A stretch of DNA of 64,000 nt from Planctomycetia bacterium (GTDB lineage Bacteria > Planctomycetota > Phycisphaerae > UBA1845 > UTPLA1). Below, piece after piece: positions 7,735 to 16,460 of the stretch (position 1 is its first letter; each line of letters begins with the position of its first letter). The notes beneath the pieces were generated by a model that saw only the letters and a list, made by a program, of their open reading frames with translations, was not told the origin of the DNA and did not search any database. The DNA lies in NCBI GenBank assembly GCA_015200345.1, contig CP054187.1, positions 3,084,470-3,148,469 on the forward strand, in the 5' to 3' direction. Both the position numbers and the translations under genes were made by a program.

Positions 7735-10700
7735 ATGAAGCGAAGCGGATGGAACTGGAATCGGCAGGTGGCGGCAACGCTGCTGGCCGCGGCACTGACG
7801 ACCGCGCTGGGTGCAGCGCGGGTGCTGGCGGATGCGTGTTGCATGCCGAACGGAACCTGTCAGACGGTTGTCGATCAGACGGCGTGCAATACGGCCGGTG
7901 GCTGCTGGCAGGGTTCGGGGTCGAGTTGCGTGGGACGGTTCTGCCCGGTGGTGGATGCCGTGAACGTCGGGGCATGCATCAACCCGTTCGGCGGTTGCAG
8001 CCTGGCCACGGAGTTGGACTGTCTGTGTCTGAACGGCGCAAACCTCGACAACGCCAACCAGAGCTTTTGGGCTGGTGCGGGGACCGATTGCGGAACGCTG
8101 CCCAGCGTGAACTTTGAGCAGGGTGGCGGCCAGATCAACATCAGCGGCGCGACGCTTTTCGCGCCCTTCTTCCAGAACGCCGCGACGACCAACGACTGGA
8201 TCAATCCCGACAATGACACGATACCGTGCAGCGGCGACGGCTGGAGCCAGTTCAAGGACACCAACTGCAACGGCAGCGTTGATTTCATCGGCGGGGACCG
8301 CTCGGATCAACTCTCTCGCGCGTACCAGTGCGGCCAGACTTGGTGGGGTTACTGGCTCGTGCAGTATCGCAGCGTCGGATCGGTGAACGGGTACACGGAG
8401 TTCATCGACTATCAATTGCTGAATCGCCTGCCGACGACCGTCCCGACGGAGATCGGCATCATCAATCGCTGCCAGTGGGCCAGCGGCGGCGCGAAAACCG
8501 GACCGTGCGCCGGCTGCGAGTCGTACTGCCTCGTGCCGACCGGATCGGGCGATATGAATTGCGATGGGAAGTTCAATGGGCAGGATGTCGATGGATTCCT
8601 GGAGCGGCTGTTGAGCGGCATTCAGCCGCCGTGCGCGCCGCCGGAGCGGGCCGACTTCAACGGTGACCTGGCGGTGACCATTGAGGATATTCCGGGATTT
8701 GTCTCGTGCATGTTGACGCTGGGCGGCTGCTACCAGAACAGTTCGGCCAGCGGCCAGACGGGCACGCCGGTCTGCCCGAACAGCATCGACCTCGCCTGTC
8801 TGGACGTACCGGGCAAGTGGGGCACCGTCGGCCCGGCGGGCACCGGCGCGTTTAACAAGCGACCGAACCAGCCGGGATACGGCCAGAACCCTGTGCCGTC
8901 TTCCACCGGGTTCATCAGCCAGCTCGCGTCCCTGACGCGGCAGGTGGACCCAAACAGCGCCCCCGTGTCGCTCAACTTCAATACGGTCAATCCCAACGGC
9001 AACACACTGTATGACACACCGGTGGCATTTGTGGCGGTCGTGCCCATCAGCACGCAGGGCACCGGCGTTCAAAAGGTCCGATTCACCGAATTGCAACACT
9101 TGCTGGTAACCGGGCGCATGCCAAACGGCGAAAACCTCGTTGGCACGACACGCGACGTCGGCTCCGGCACACGAAACGCCTGGTGCAATCCGCTCGGCAT
9201 CGACCCGGCTTGGGGCATGGGCGACAACGAGGGCAGCGAGATCTTCAACGAGAATCCCGACGCCCGAGGCCCCGGCGGCCACCTCGGTTACGTGATCGGC
9301 GGGACGAACAACGTCTTCCACTACTCCAACAACTGCGGTAGCTCCAGCATCAGCGAGCGCTGCACCCAGAACCGCCGCCTTGCGATCGGATACACCGGCC
9401 TGTTCGGCAACGGACGGGCCATCACCGATGCGGTCGCCGGCAACTATGAGATTCTCGATGTCTGCAAGGACATCGACGGCGATGGCGATGGATTCATCGA
9501 CAGTAACTGCACACCGCAGGTTTGCGACGCCGTGGCCAGTGATCCGCCGGGATGCAACGGCGGCATTCCGCCGTTCAGTCCGCCGGCCTCGTGGCGGCCT
9601 TCCAACGACGGTTTCGTGCGGCCAAGCGTGAACACGATTATCGACAACAGTCAGGCCGCGTGCGCCTACACCATCGGCGGATTCGCGACGTTTGTAAGCC
9701 GGGGCGATCCGGAGAGCGGCCGAAATGGCAACACGAATCCTGCGATGGCCAATCTGCGAGCGCGGGATTATCTGCGCAACATCAAGGACAGCATCGCGGC
9801 TTATGTGCTGAATCCAACCTTCCCGACGAACCAGCAGATGCCGGGTTCGTTCCTCGCATCGACGTTCACGCTGCCGGTCGGTTTGGACTACGTTCAGGAC
9901 CTGGACATTCCGACGAAGTTCGCGCCGAACACGGGATTGATCCAGCCCGTGCAGGATGCTATCCGCTGCACGACGACGCAGGTCACGCCGGCTTACGGCG
10001 TTAGCGTCGCCAACAAGACGCCGCAGCGCGTGAATCAGAACCCCGGCGGCGCGTACCCCGGTTATCCCGGTGGACCCGCCTACAGCGACGGCAGCATGAA
10101 CGGCCAGTACGCCTACAACGGCGCGACGTTCGCCGCGGCGCTGAAGATCGGCGGCAACGTGAACCTGAACGACCGCAACGAAGTCATGGGCGACTTTGAC
10201 GTGTCCGTCGGCCAGAAAAAGGTTCGCAACAGCAACGACATCGACGAGATGATGGTGGCCCTCTGCGATCCGCGCGCGTTTGAATTGGGCATCAATCACG
10301 GCGGGCCGACCGGCGCACTGGCGATCGACCACGTGATTCCCGAGATCATCGGCGACTTCACCGGAGACGGGAATTTCAACGCCGCCGACGCGCGATACTT
10401 CGCCGATGGTCTGGCCATCGATCCGATGACCGGCAAGCTCGATCGCAAGCTCGGCTTCACGCTCGTCGATCAGGGCTGGGCCGCGACGTCCTGCGGCGCC
10501 GGCAATCTCAACTACTTCGGCACGACGCTGAAGACCGCCAAGCCCTACGCACCGGGCGACAGCCGCGGCGATGTGGCCGGCAACGCTCCGGTGGCGGGTG
10601 CCAACCCGGTCGGTCACGACGGTTGCATCGATGCGGACGACATCGACTACCTCTGGTCGAACTTTACGACCAACTGGGCCGATCTGTCGCAATCGATCAA

Positions 10701-11007
10701 TACCGTGCTCAACCGCCGCAAGGACTTGAGCTGCGACATGGACGGCGATCTGGATGTCGATGCCGCGGATGTCACGGAGCTGGTTGAGACGATTCTTTGT
10801 ACAAAGGCCGGCGACGCCGACCTCGACGGCGACGTGGACGCTGCCGACCTCGCGATTGTGCAGGGCAACCTGGGCAACGTCGGAGGCTGGGCGGCGGGCG
10901 ACTTCAACGGCGACGGCTTGATCAACGCCGCCGACGAGTCGATCTGCATGTTGAATCAGGGCTTCACCAGTCCGTGTGCGCCGCTGACGGGCACGCCCTG
11001 TCCGTGA
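7735..11007 (+). CDS. Large secreted protein with periplasmic-binding-like domain and dockerin/EF-hand repeats
   Basis: A 1090-residue exported protein. The ATG at 7735 follows a GGGAGGACG ribosome site and gives a clean signal peptide ending near residue 34 (VLADA). A Cys-rich planctomycete module follows (CCMPNGTC...GGCW). The stretch INISGATLFAPFF and the later TRDVGSGTRNAW resemble the two phosphate-binding loops of PstS-type substrate-binding proteins. Dockerin-like EF-hand repeats occur twice near residue 270-335 (DMNCDGKFNGQD, DFNGDLAVTIED) and at least four times in the last 220 residues (DFTGDGNFNAAD, DMDGDLDVDAAD, DADLDGDVDAAD, DFNGDGLINAAD). Placement directly after pseudopilin genes suggests a secretion-machine substrate. 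The binding-domain call is tentative; export and calcium repeats are clear. Confidence 0.75.
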   Translation: MKRSGWNWNRQVAATLLAAALTTALGAARVLADACCMPNGTCQTVVDQTACNTAGGCWQGSGSSCVGRFCPVVDAVNVGACINPFGGCSLATELDCLCLNGANLDNANQSFWAGAGTDCGTLPSVNFEQGGGQINISGATLFAPFFQNAATTNDWINPDNDTIPCSGDGWSQFKDTNCNGSVDFIGGDRSDQLSRAYQCGQTWWGYWLVQYRSVGSVNGYTEFIDYQLLNRLPTTVPTEIGIINRCQWASGGAKTGPCAGCESYCLVPTGSGDMNCDGKFNGQDVDGFLERLLSGIQPPCAPPERADFNGDLAVTIEDIPGFVSCMLTLGGCYQNSSASGQTGTPVCPNSIDLACLDVPGKWGTVGPAGTGAFNKRPNQPGYGQNPVPSSTGFISQLASLTRQVDPNSAPVSLNFNTVNPNGNTLYDTPVAFVAVVPISTQGTGVQKVRFTELQHLLVTGRMPNGENLVGTTRDVGSGTRNAWCNPLGIDPAWGMGDNEGSEIFNENPDARGPGGHLGYVIGGTNNVFHYSNNCGSSSISERCTQNRRLAIGYTGLFGNGRAITDAVAGNYEILDVCKDIDGDGDGFIDSNCTPQVCDAVASDPPGCNGGIPPFSPPASWRPSNDGFVRPSVNTIIDNSQAACAYTIGGFATFVSRGDPESGRNGNTNPAMANLRARDYLRNIKDSIAAYVLNPTFPTNQQMPGSFLASTFTLPVGLDYVQDLDIPTKFAPNTGLIQPVQDAIRCTTTQVTPAYGVSVANKTPQRVNQNPGGAYPGYPGGPAYSDGSMNGQYAYNGATFAAALKIGGNVNLNDRNEVMGDFDVSVGQKKVRNSNDIDEMMVALCDPRAFELGINHGGPTGALAIDHVIPEIIGDFTGDGNFNAADARYFADGLAIDPMTGKLDRKLGFTLVDQGWAATSCGAGNLNYFGTTLKTAKPYAPGDSRGDVAGNAPVAGANPVGHDGCIDADDIDYLWSNFTTNWADLSQSINTVLNRRKDLSCDMDGDLDVDAADVTELVETILCTKAGDADLDGDVDAADLAIVQGNLGNVGGWAAGDFNGDGLINAADESICMLNQGFTSPCAPLTGTPCP

Positions 11008-11097
11008 TCACCACCCCATCGCGCCCGCGGCGGGTCGATCGGAGGGGATCGGCTTGCCGACGGGTGCGTCGGGAAGAACAAACCATCACTCCCTTGC

Positions 11098-11135
11098 TGC
11101 GCGGGTCGGGCATCTTGCCCGGCCCGTGCTCTTTT
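11098..11135 (+). terminator. Rho-independent terminator between convergent genes
   Basis: CGGGTCGGGC and GCCCGGCCCG form a ten-pair stem (one G-T pair) around a five-base loop, followed by TGCTCTTTT. It lies about 90 nt after the 1090-residue protein and just before the end of the convergent lipoprotein gene. Confidence 0.6.
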
Positions 11136-11155
11136 GTGTGGTGGGCTTGACGGCG

Positions 11156-12103
11156 TTACTCGACGGCGGCGGCCTCGGTCGACGGCGCGGAATACACGGC
11201 CAGCGTATGCACGGCCATGCTTAAGAAGGGTTTGTAAAGCGTCTTCACCGCGGCGCGATATTGATCGCTGTCAATTGTTTTGATGATTCCCGCGACCGGG
11301 AGGAAGTCTTCCTTGCTGACGACCTTTTCATCCGATAGCAGCGACCGCTCCGCGAAGTAATACCCGAACGCGTCGGCCTTGGTCACCCGCAGGATCGACC
11401 ATTTCTCCAGCGACGCGAACTGCCGATACACGCTCACGCGCACGCGGACGCGCACCGCGGCGTCGACGTCCAGTTCCTTCACGAGGTCCTGCTCCACTTG
11501 TTCGATCGTGCGCAGATCCGTCGTTCCGAGGATCACGTCGTACCCCGTGGCCGGCTCGACCACCAGCAGGCGCGGCACACCGACGTCTGTCCCCGCGACG
11601 TTGAACGCATGGCCCAAGTCAACATGCCCCGGCTTGCCGAGCTGGAGCTTCTTGAACGCCTCCGTCGCGCGAATCGATTCCATCGGTACCATCTGGAATC
11701 CTTCGGCCTGCATCTGCTCCAGGAAATGCTTGTGAAGCTCATCGGGAAATTCCTTGCGCATCGCCTCGTCGAGTTGAACGCGGATGCGCCCCGCGCCGGC
11801 CAGCGAGGTCGCCAGGCCGATCGGGATGAACTCGTGAATGACCACGCCCGGCTGATTGTCCGCCAGCGATTCCAGCTTCTCGGTCACGTATTCGACGGCG
11901 AACTCCACCAGCGCCACCTTGCGGAACCCGCGCACCGGCGGCTGATTCGGCTGCGGCTCCCAGTAGGACGCGGCTGCCGATTTCACCTTGGCCGGCTCGT
12001 CGAGACCGGCGTCGCTCAACTTGGACGGCGGCTGATGGCAGCCGATGGCGGTGACAAGTGACAGAGCAGCAAGGGTGAAGAGACAACACAACCGTACGGG
12101 CAT
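11156..12103 (-). CDS. Hypothetical lipoprotein
   Basis: A 315-residue protein with a lipoprotein signal peptide: a basic start, a hydrophobic core and the lipobox AIGC with Cys at residue 22. An AAAGGAG ribosome site stands 7 nt before the ATG. The rest is a soluble mixed alpha/beta sequence with VALVEFAVEYV early on and a RVRVRVSVYR strand near residue 225, without a family that I recognise. The VALVEF...YV opening is reminiscent of lipoproteins of the curli-assembly/GNA1162 type that contain a Rossmann-like nucleotide fold, but this is only a resemblance. It is convergent with the preceding gene and divergent from pheT. Probable location is the periplasmic face of a membrane. Confidence 0.7.
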   Translation of the reverse strand: MPVRLCCLFTLAALSLVTAIGCHQPPSKLSDAGLDEPAKVKSAAASYWEPQPNQPPVRGFRKVALVEFAVEYVTEKLESLADNQPGVVIHEFIPIGLATSLAGAGRIRVQLDEAMRKEFPDELHKHFLEQMQAEGFQMVPMESIRATEAFKKLQLGKPGHVDLGHAFNVAGTDVGVPRLLVVEPATGYDVILGTTDLRTIEQVEQDLVKELDVDAAVRVRVRVSVYRQFASLEKWSILRVTKADAFGYYFAERSLLSDEKVVSKEDFLPVAGIIKTIDSDQYRAAVKTLYKPFLSMAVHTLAVYSAPSTEAAAVE

Positions 12104-12297
12104 TCGAAAGCTCCTTTGAAATCAAGGGGGGCGTAGTCAATGCGGGGTCGCCCTCCGTGGCGTTGCACGGTCAGGGAACATAGCGTGGTAATCCGTGAAA
12201 AGCGAATCGCAATCGGCGGACGAAGGAAGTTCAGGCCAAACCGACGGGCGCAGGACCGCGTGAATTTCCATCGAGTTTGCGGTAGACTTCGCGGCCT

Positions 12298-14688
12298 ATG
12301 TTGATTTCGCTCAACTGGTTGCGCGATTTTGTGGATGTGCCGCATTCGGTCGATCCGAAGGAGCTGGCCCTTCAATTCACGATCACGACGGCCGAGGTCG
12401 AGGGCATCGAGCATTTGACGCCGAACTGGCAGGGGCTTGTCGCGGGGCGGATTGAATCGCTCGCGCCGATGCCCGGCGAAGCGAAGTTGCAAAACGTCAC
12501 GGTCCTGACCGATCGCGCGCATGAGACGTTGACGACCGCGCCGGGCTTGAAAGTTGGCGACGTGGTGGCGTTCGCGCCGCCGGGGGCAACCGTCGGCGGT
12601 CACGTCATCGGTACGAAAGACCCGCAAGGCCGCGCGGCCGAGGGGATGATTGTCGCGGGGCAGGCGGTGGGGTTGATGCAGATTGGCGCCAACGCGCTCT
12701 TCTGCCCGCCGGGGACCGCACCGGGTTCGCCGATTGATCCCGCGCCGTTTGACGACTGGATCATCGAAATCGACAACAAATCCATCACGCACCGGCCCGA
12801 CTGCTGGGGCCATTACGGCATCGCGCGCGAGGTGGCGGCGATGTTGTCGCTGCCGCTGCGACCGTATGACGTGACGCCGGGGATGCAACTGGCGTGCGGG
12901 CTTCCGGCGATCGCGATCGAGATCGACGACGCGGAGAAGTGCCCGCGGTACACGGGTCTTTTGATGAAGGGGCTTCGAGCACAGCCGTCGCCGCTGTGGA
13001 TGCAGGTGCGGCTGGCGCACTGCGGCATGCGGCCGATCGATCTGATCGTGGACCTGACGAATTACGTGATGTTGGAGCTGGGCCAGCCGATGCACGCCTT
13101 CGACGGGGAGAAGGTGACGAACATTCAGGTCGCGACGGCCCGAGCAGGGGACACATTCAAGACACTCGACGGCGTGACGCGCAAATTGCCCGACGGCACG
13201 CTGATGATTCAGTGCGGCCGCAGGAACGTCGCCATCGCGGGGGTGATGGGGGGGGCCGAGTCGGAGGTGAGCGCGACGACGCAGACCGTGCTGCTGGAAA
13301 GCGCGAACTTCGACGCGGCGACGATCCGTCGCGCGGCGACGGCGATGGGCCATCGCACCGAGGCCAGCGCGCGGTTCGAGAAATCGCTGGACCCGGCCAA
13401 CACGGTGCTGGGCATCGCGCGGTTTCACAAGCTGGCGGAAGCGCAACTGCCCGGGCTGACGCTGGCCAGTTCGTTGAGTGACTGCTACCCGCGCCCGCGC
13501 AAGATCCCCGTCATCACGCTGGACTGCGACTACGCATCGAAGCTGATCGGCCAGACGGTGACGCCGCAGCGCGTCACGGAGATTCTCACGAAGCTGGCGT
13601 TCAACTGCGGCCAGGATGGCTCCAAGGTTCACGTCACCCCGCCGAGCTGGCGCGCGACCAAGGACATCTCCATCGAAGCGGACGTGATCGAAGAGGTCGC
13701 ACGATTCGTCGGCTACAACAACATCGAACCGAAACTGCCCACGATGACGGCGCGCTACTTCGAGCCGTCTCCCGATCTGGCCCTGGAACATCGCACGCTC
13801 GATTATCTCTGCGTCGGCGGCGAGTTCAGCGAAGTGTTCAATTACATCTGGTACGAAGACCACTGGTGTCGGCGGATCGGCTTCGACGCGGGAGAGTGTA
13901 TCACGCTCCGGAATCCGGCGGCGGAAGGGTGCGCGCGGCTGCGTAAGACGCTCCTTCCCGGTCTGCTGGCGATGGCGGATCGCAATCGCCACCACTTCGC
14001 GCGGTTCAGCCTCTGCGAAATCGGCACTGTCTTCTTCCCGGGGCGCCAGGAAGTCGAAACCAGCCAGCAGCGAAATCTCGGTCTGATGGCGGCCGAGGCA
14101 GGCCGCAAAGCCGATGGCATCGTGTGGGATCGCCTCCGCACGGCGCTGGACGGCTGGGCACGCCAGGTGTTGGACACCTCGGTGGAGTTTCAAGCCGTGT
14201 CAGGCACCGCGCCCTGGGAAGACACCGATCGCACGGCGGCGATCTGCATCCGCGGCGAAGTCATCGGCCGCGTGTCGGTCGCGCCGCTGGCATGCCGGCT
14301 GAAGATGGACGAGCGGTTGAAAGCGTGGGCCTTCGCGACGGCGGAGCTGAACCTCTCGGCGGCGGCGGCGAAGCTGGAGCGACCCGCGAAGCTGCCGCCG
14401 GTGCCGCGTTTCCCGCAGGTAGAGCTGGATTTCAGCGTGCTGGCCGATGCGAAATCCCGCTGGGAGTCGGTGCGTACAAAACTCGGCGCGTTTCGGCATG
14501 TCTTGTTGCGGCGCGTGTCGTACGTGGAATCGTACGAGGGCGGGGCCATCCCCGCGGGCAAGCGAAGCCTGACGCTTCGCGCCCAGATCGGCCACGCCGA
14601 GCGCACGTTGACGGATGACGAAATTCAATCGTTCACCAGCGACTTCAAGGCGCATCTGTCTGCGAGCGGATTGACGCTTCGCGCCTGA
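12298..14688 (+). CDS. pheT: Phenylalanine--tRNA ligase beta subunit
   Basis: A 796-residue PheT of normal length. It starts with MLISLNWLRDFVDV, typical of the family, then shows the EMAP/tRNA-binding domain (about 40-150), the B3/B4 editing region (about 200-380, with HCGMRPIDLIVDLTNYVM), the B5 domain (about 400-480), the catalytic-like core, and the C-terminal ferredoxin-like anticodon-binding domain (about 700-796). It forms the alpha2-beta2 synthetase charging tRNA-Phe and edits Tyr-tRNA. The alpha-subunit gene pheS, normally just upstream, is not in this window, so the genes are separated here. There is no Shine-Dalgarno before the ATG. Confidence 0.95.
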   Translation: MLISLNWLRDFVDVPHSVDPKELALQFTITTAEVEGIEHLTPNWQGLVAGRIESLAPMPGEAKLQNVTVLTDRAHETLTTAPGLKVGDVVAFAPPGATVGGHVIGTKDPQGRAAEGMIVAGQAVGLMQIGANALFCPPGTAPGSPIDPAPFDDWIIEIDNKSITHRPDCWGHYGIAREVAAMLSLPLRPYDVTPGMQLACGLPAIAIEIDDAEKCPRYTGLLMKGLRAQPSPLWMQVRLAHCGMRPIDLIVDLTNYVMLELGQPMHAFDGEKVTNIQVATARAGDTFKTLDGVTRKLPDGTLMIQCGRRNVAIAGVMGGAESEVSATTQTVLLESANFDAATIRRAATAMGHRTEASARFEKSLDPANTVLGIARFHKLAEAQLPGLTLASSLSDCYPRPRKIPVITLDCDYASKLIGQTVTPQRVTEILTKLAFNCGQDGSKVHVTPPSWRATKDISIEADVIEEVARFVGYNNIEPKLPTMTARYFEPSPDLALEHRTLDYLCVGGEFSEVFNYIWYEDHWCRRIGFDAGECITLRNPAAEGCARLRKTLLPGLLAMADRNRHHFARFSLCEIGTVFFPGRQEVETSQQRNLGLMAAEAGRKADGIVWDRLRTALDGWARQVLDTSVEFQAVSGTAPWEDTDRTAAICIRGEVIGRVSVAPLACRLKMDERLKAWAFATAELNLSAAAAKLERPAKLPPVPRFPQVELDFSVLADAKSRWESVRTKLGAFRHVLLRRVSYVESYEGGAIPAGKRSLTLRAQIGHAERTLTDDEIQSFTSDFKAHLSASGLTLRA

Positions 14689-14753
14689 TGGCTGGCAGCT
14701 GTGCTGTGCGGGCGTCTTGTCAGCGCGGGGAAGAAATCTTCGGAGCAAGGTCC

Positions 14754-16427
14754 ATGGATCAGGGACGATCCAACAGCCGAACCGCATCATGGCGCGCAAC
14801 GCTTACTTGCGCCGGCGTTCTCATCTGCATGGGAACGTTGGCTCGGGGTGCGGACGCGCCGCCGCCCGACGCGCTGCGCGTGCGCGGCATTCTCGATCGC
14901 GACACCCTGTGGAGTGGGCATGTTCTGATCACCGATGACACGAGTGTTCTGGGCGCGACCCTGACCATTGCTGCCGGGACGTTCATCGAGTTCGCCGCTG
15001 CACCCAACCGCGCGCGCGGTCCCACGCTGACCATCGGGTCGCAGACCGGCCTGCCCGGCTGGCTCACCATCACCTCGACGCACGATCGGCCGATTGTGAT
15101 TCGCACGCGTGAGGGCCGACCGAACGGGGCGATGGTGATCCACGCGCGATCGCTCGATCAGCGTCGCCGTGCGGCGGGAACCGATGAGAATTCGTTCGGT
15201 TTGGAAATCGCACATTTCGCGTTCGAATGCTTGGGCAACGCAGACCGCCCGGCGGTCGAATTGATTCTGAACGACCCCGACAAGAGTGTTGAGGTCTATG
15301 ACTGTACATTCGATCAATGTGGGCGGTTTCGCGTCGTGACGATCGGCCCTGCCCTGGTGGATTTTTCCCACAATCGAATGACCCGGCCGGCGGGAGCCGT
15401 CGCGCTGGAGTTCGATCGTACCACGCGATACATTGCGGCGGCGACCCAAAGGCCCATGCTGGCCCAATCTGACGAATCCTCGTTGACGATCCATGAGAAT
15501 CATATCGCGGGCGTGATCCGCTGCGTCGGCGTGCCGATCGAAATTCGGGACAACGTGCTGATCGGCGCCAGCGCCGGCGTCTTGCTGGAGGGTGATTCCG
15601 GCGGCCGCGCGGTGCTGCAAAACAACTACGTTCATCGAACGTCGCAGCAAGTTTCGGATGGCGGATCCTGTCTCGACTGCCGCGATCCCTCGGCGAACAT
15701 TCTCAACAACGTTTTTCGAGGCGGGTCCGTCGTGGTCGCGCGGGGAAGCCGGTTCATGTCGAACAATGTCATGATCGCGGCGATGGAGATGACGACCGAG
15801 CAGGGCCGCCGCGTGCCCGCCCGGTCGCTCGTGGACCACCTGCCGGCCGGCGCGACGTTTGAATACAACCTGCTGATGGGCGAGGCCGATACGATGCTTC
15901 GCATCGGCCAACCTGCCGTCGCTCCGTACGGCGACGATCGAACGGACCGGCCCGGCGACGCCGGCGTGACGATCATCCGCAACAATACGTTTGACGGAGG
16001 ACCGATGGGTTCGCGGGGTGTCGTTCTTTCGGAGGCGGCGGTCTGCGAAGTGTATGACAACGTCTTTTCGTCCACGTTTCCCGCCGTGGTGGATGAAACA
16101 CTCGGCGCAGCCAAGATCCGGGTTCTGGACTTCAATGCCCGCGACGCGACGGCGGAGCGGGCCTATCGAAAAGTGCGTCTGCCCGATGGTGCGACGCCGG
16201 GGATCCGGGACGTGCAGATTGCTCCTGGAGCTTTCGCGAACAGATCGGGCCTGTTGCAGCACCTGGGCGAGCTTGAGAAGTCGCTCGCCGGTGAGCAGAT
16301 CGGCGCTGCGACGGCTTACATCCGGATTCGAGCCCGTTTTGCCCCGCCCCCCGGAAGCCCGGTGATTGCCGCCGGCCGGCCCGATGAGCGCGGCGCGCGC
16401 CGAACAATCGGCGCAATGGAGCCATAG
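14754..16427 (+). CDS. Secreted right-handed beta-helix protein
   Basis: A 557-residue exported protein. The ATG at 14754 is chosen because it follows GGAGCAAGG and begins a signal peptide ending near ARGAD (about residue 33); the frame itself runs back to overlap the pheT stop. From about residue 110 to 510 the sequence is a succession of short beta-strand turns with N-ladder-like phrases (IHENHIAGVIRCV, IRDNVLIGASAGVLL, LQNNYVHRTS, IRNNTFDGG), the pattern of parallel beta-helix (PbH1) proteins such as pectate lyase-like and carbohydrate-binding surface proteins. No catalytic signature is apparent. Role unknown, probably periplasmic or surface carbohydrate-related. Confidence 0.75.
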   Translation: MDQGRSNSRTASWRATLTCAGVLICMGTLARGADAPPPDALRVRGILDRDTLWSGHVLITDDTSVLGATLTIAAGTFIEFAAAPNRARGPTLTIGSQTGLPGWLTITSTHDRPIVIRTREGRPNGAMVIHARSLDQRRRAAGTDENSFGLEIAHFAFECLGNADRPAVELILNDPDKSVEVYDCTFDQCGRFRVVTIGPALVDFSHNRMTRPAGAVALEFDRTTRYIAAATQRPMLAQSDESSLTIHENHIAGVIRCVGVPIEIRDNVLIGASAGVLLEGDSGGRAVLQNNYVHRTSQQVSDGGSCLDCRDPSANILNNVFRGGSVVVARGSRFMSNNVMIAAMEMTTEQGRRVPARSLVDHLPAGATFEYNLLMGEADTMLRIGQPAVAPYGDDRTDRPGDAGVTIIRNNTFDGGPMGSRGVVLSEAAVCEVYDNVFSSTFPAVVDETLGAAKIRVLDFNARDATAERAYRKVRLPDGATPGIRDVQIAPGAFANRSGLLQHLGELEKSLAGEQIGAATAYIRIRARFAPPPGSPVIAAGRPDERGARRTIGAMEP

Positions 16428-16460
16428 CGTGAAGTAGCAGCAGCGAATCGAGGACGCGCC

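Noticed and set aside
7090-10692. A 1200-codon open frame on the minus strand opposite the binding/dockerin protein gene
   Set aside because: The plus-strand gene has a signal peptide, ribosome site and clear domains; the antisense frame is Val/Arg/Ala-rich without motifs and results from high G+C codon use.
12016-14193. A 725-codon open frame opposite pheT
   Set aside because: Antisense shadow: Arg/His/Gln-rich, no fold, and pheT is beyond doubt.
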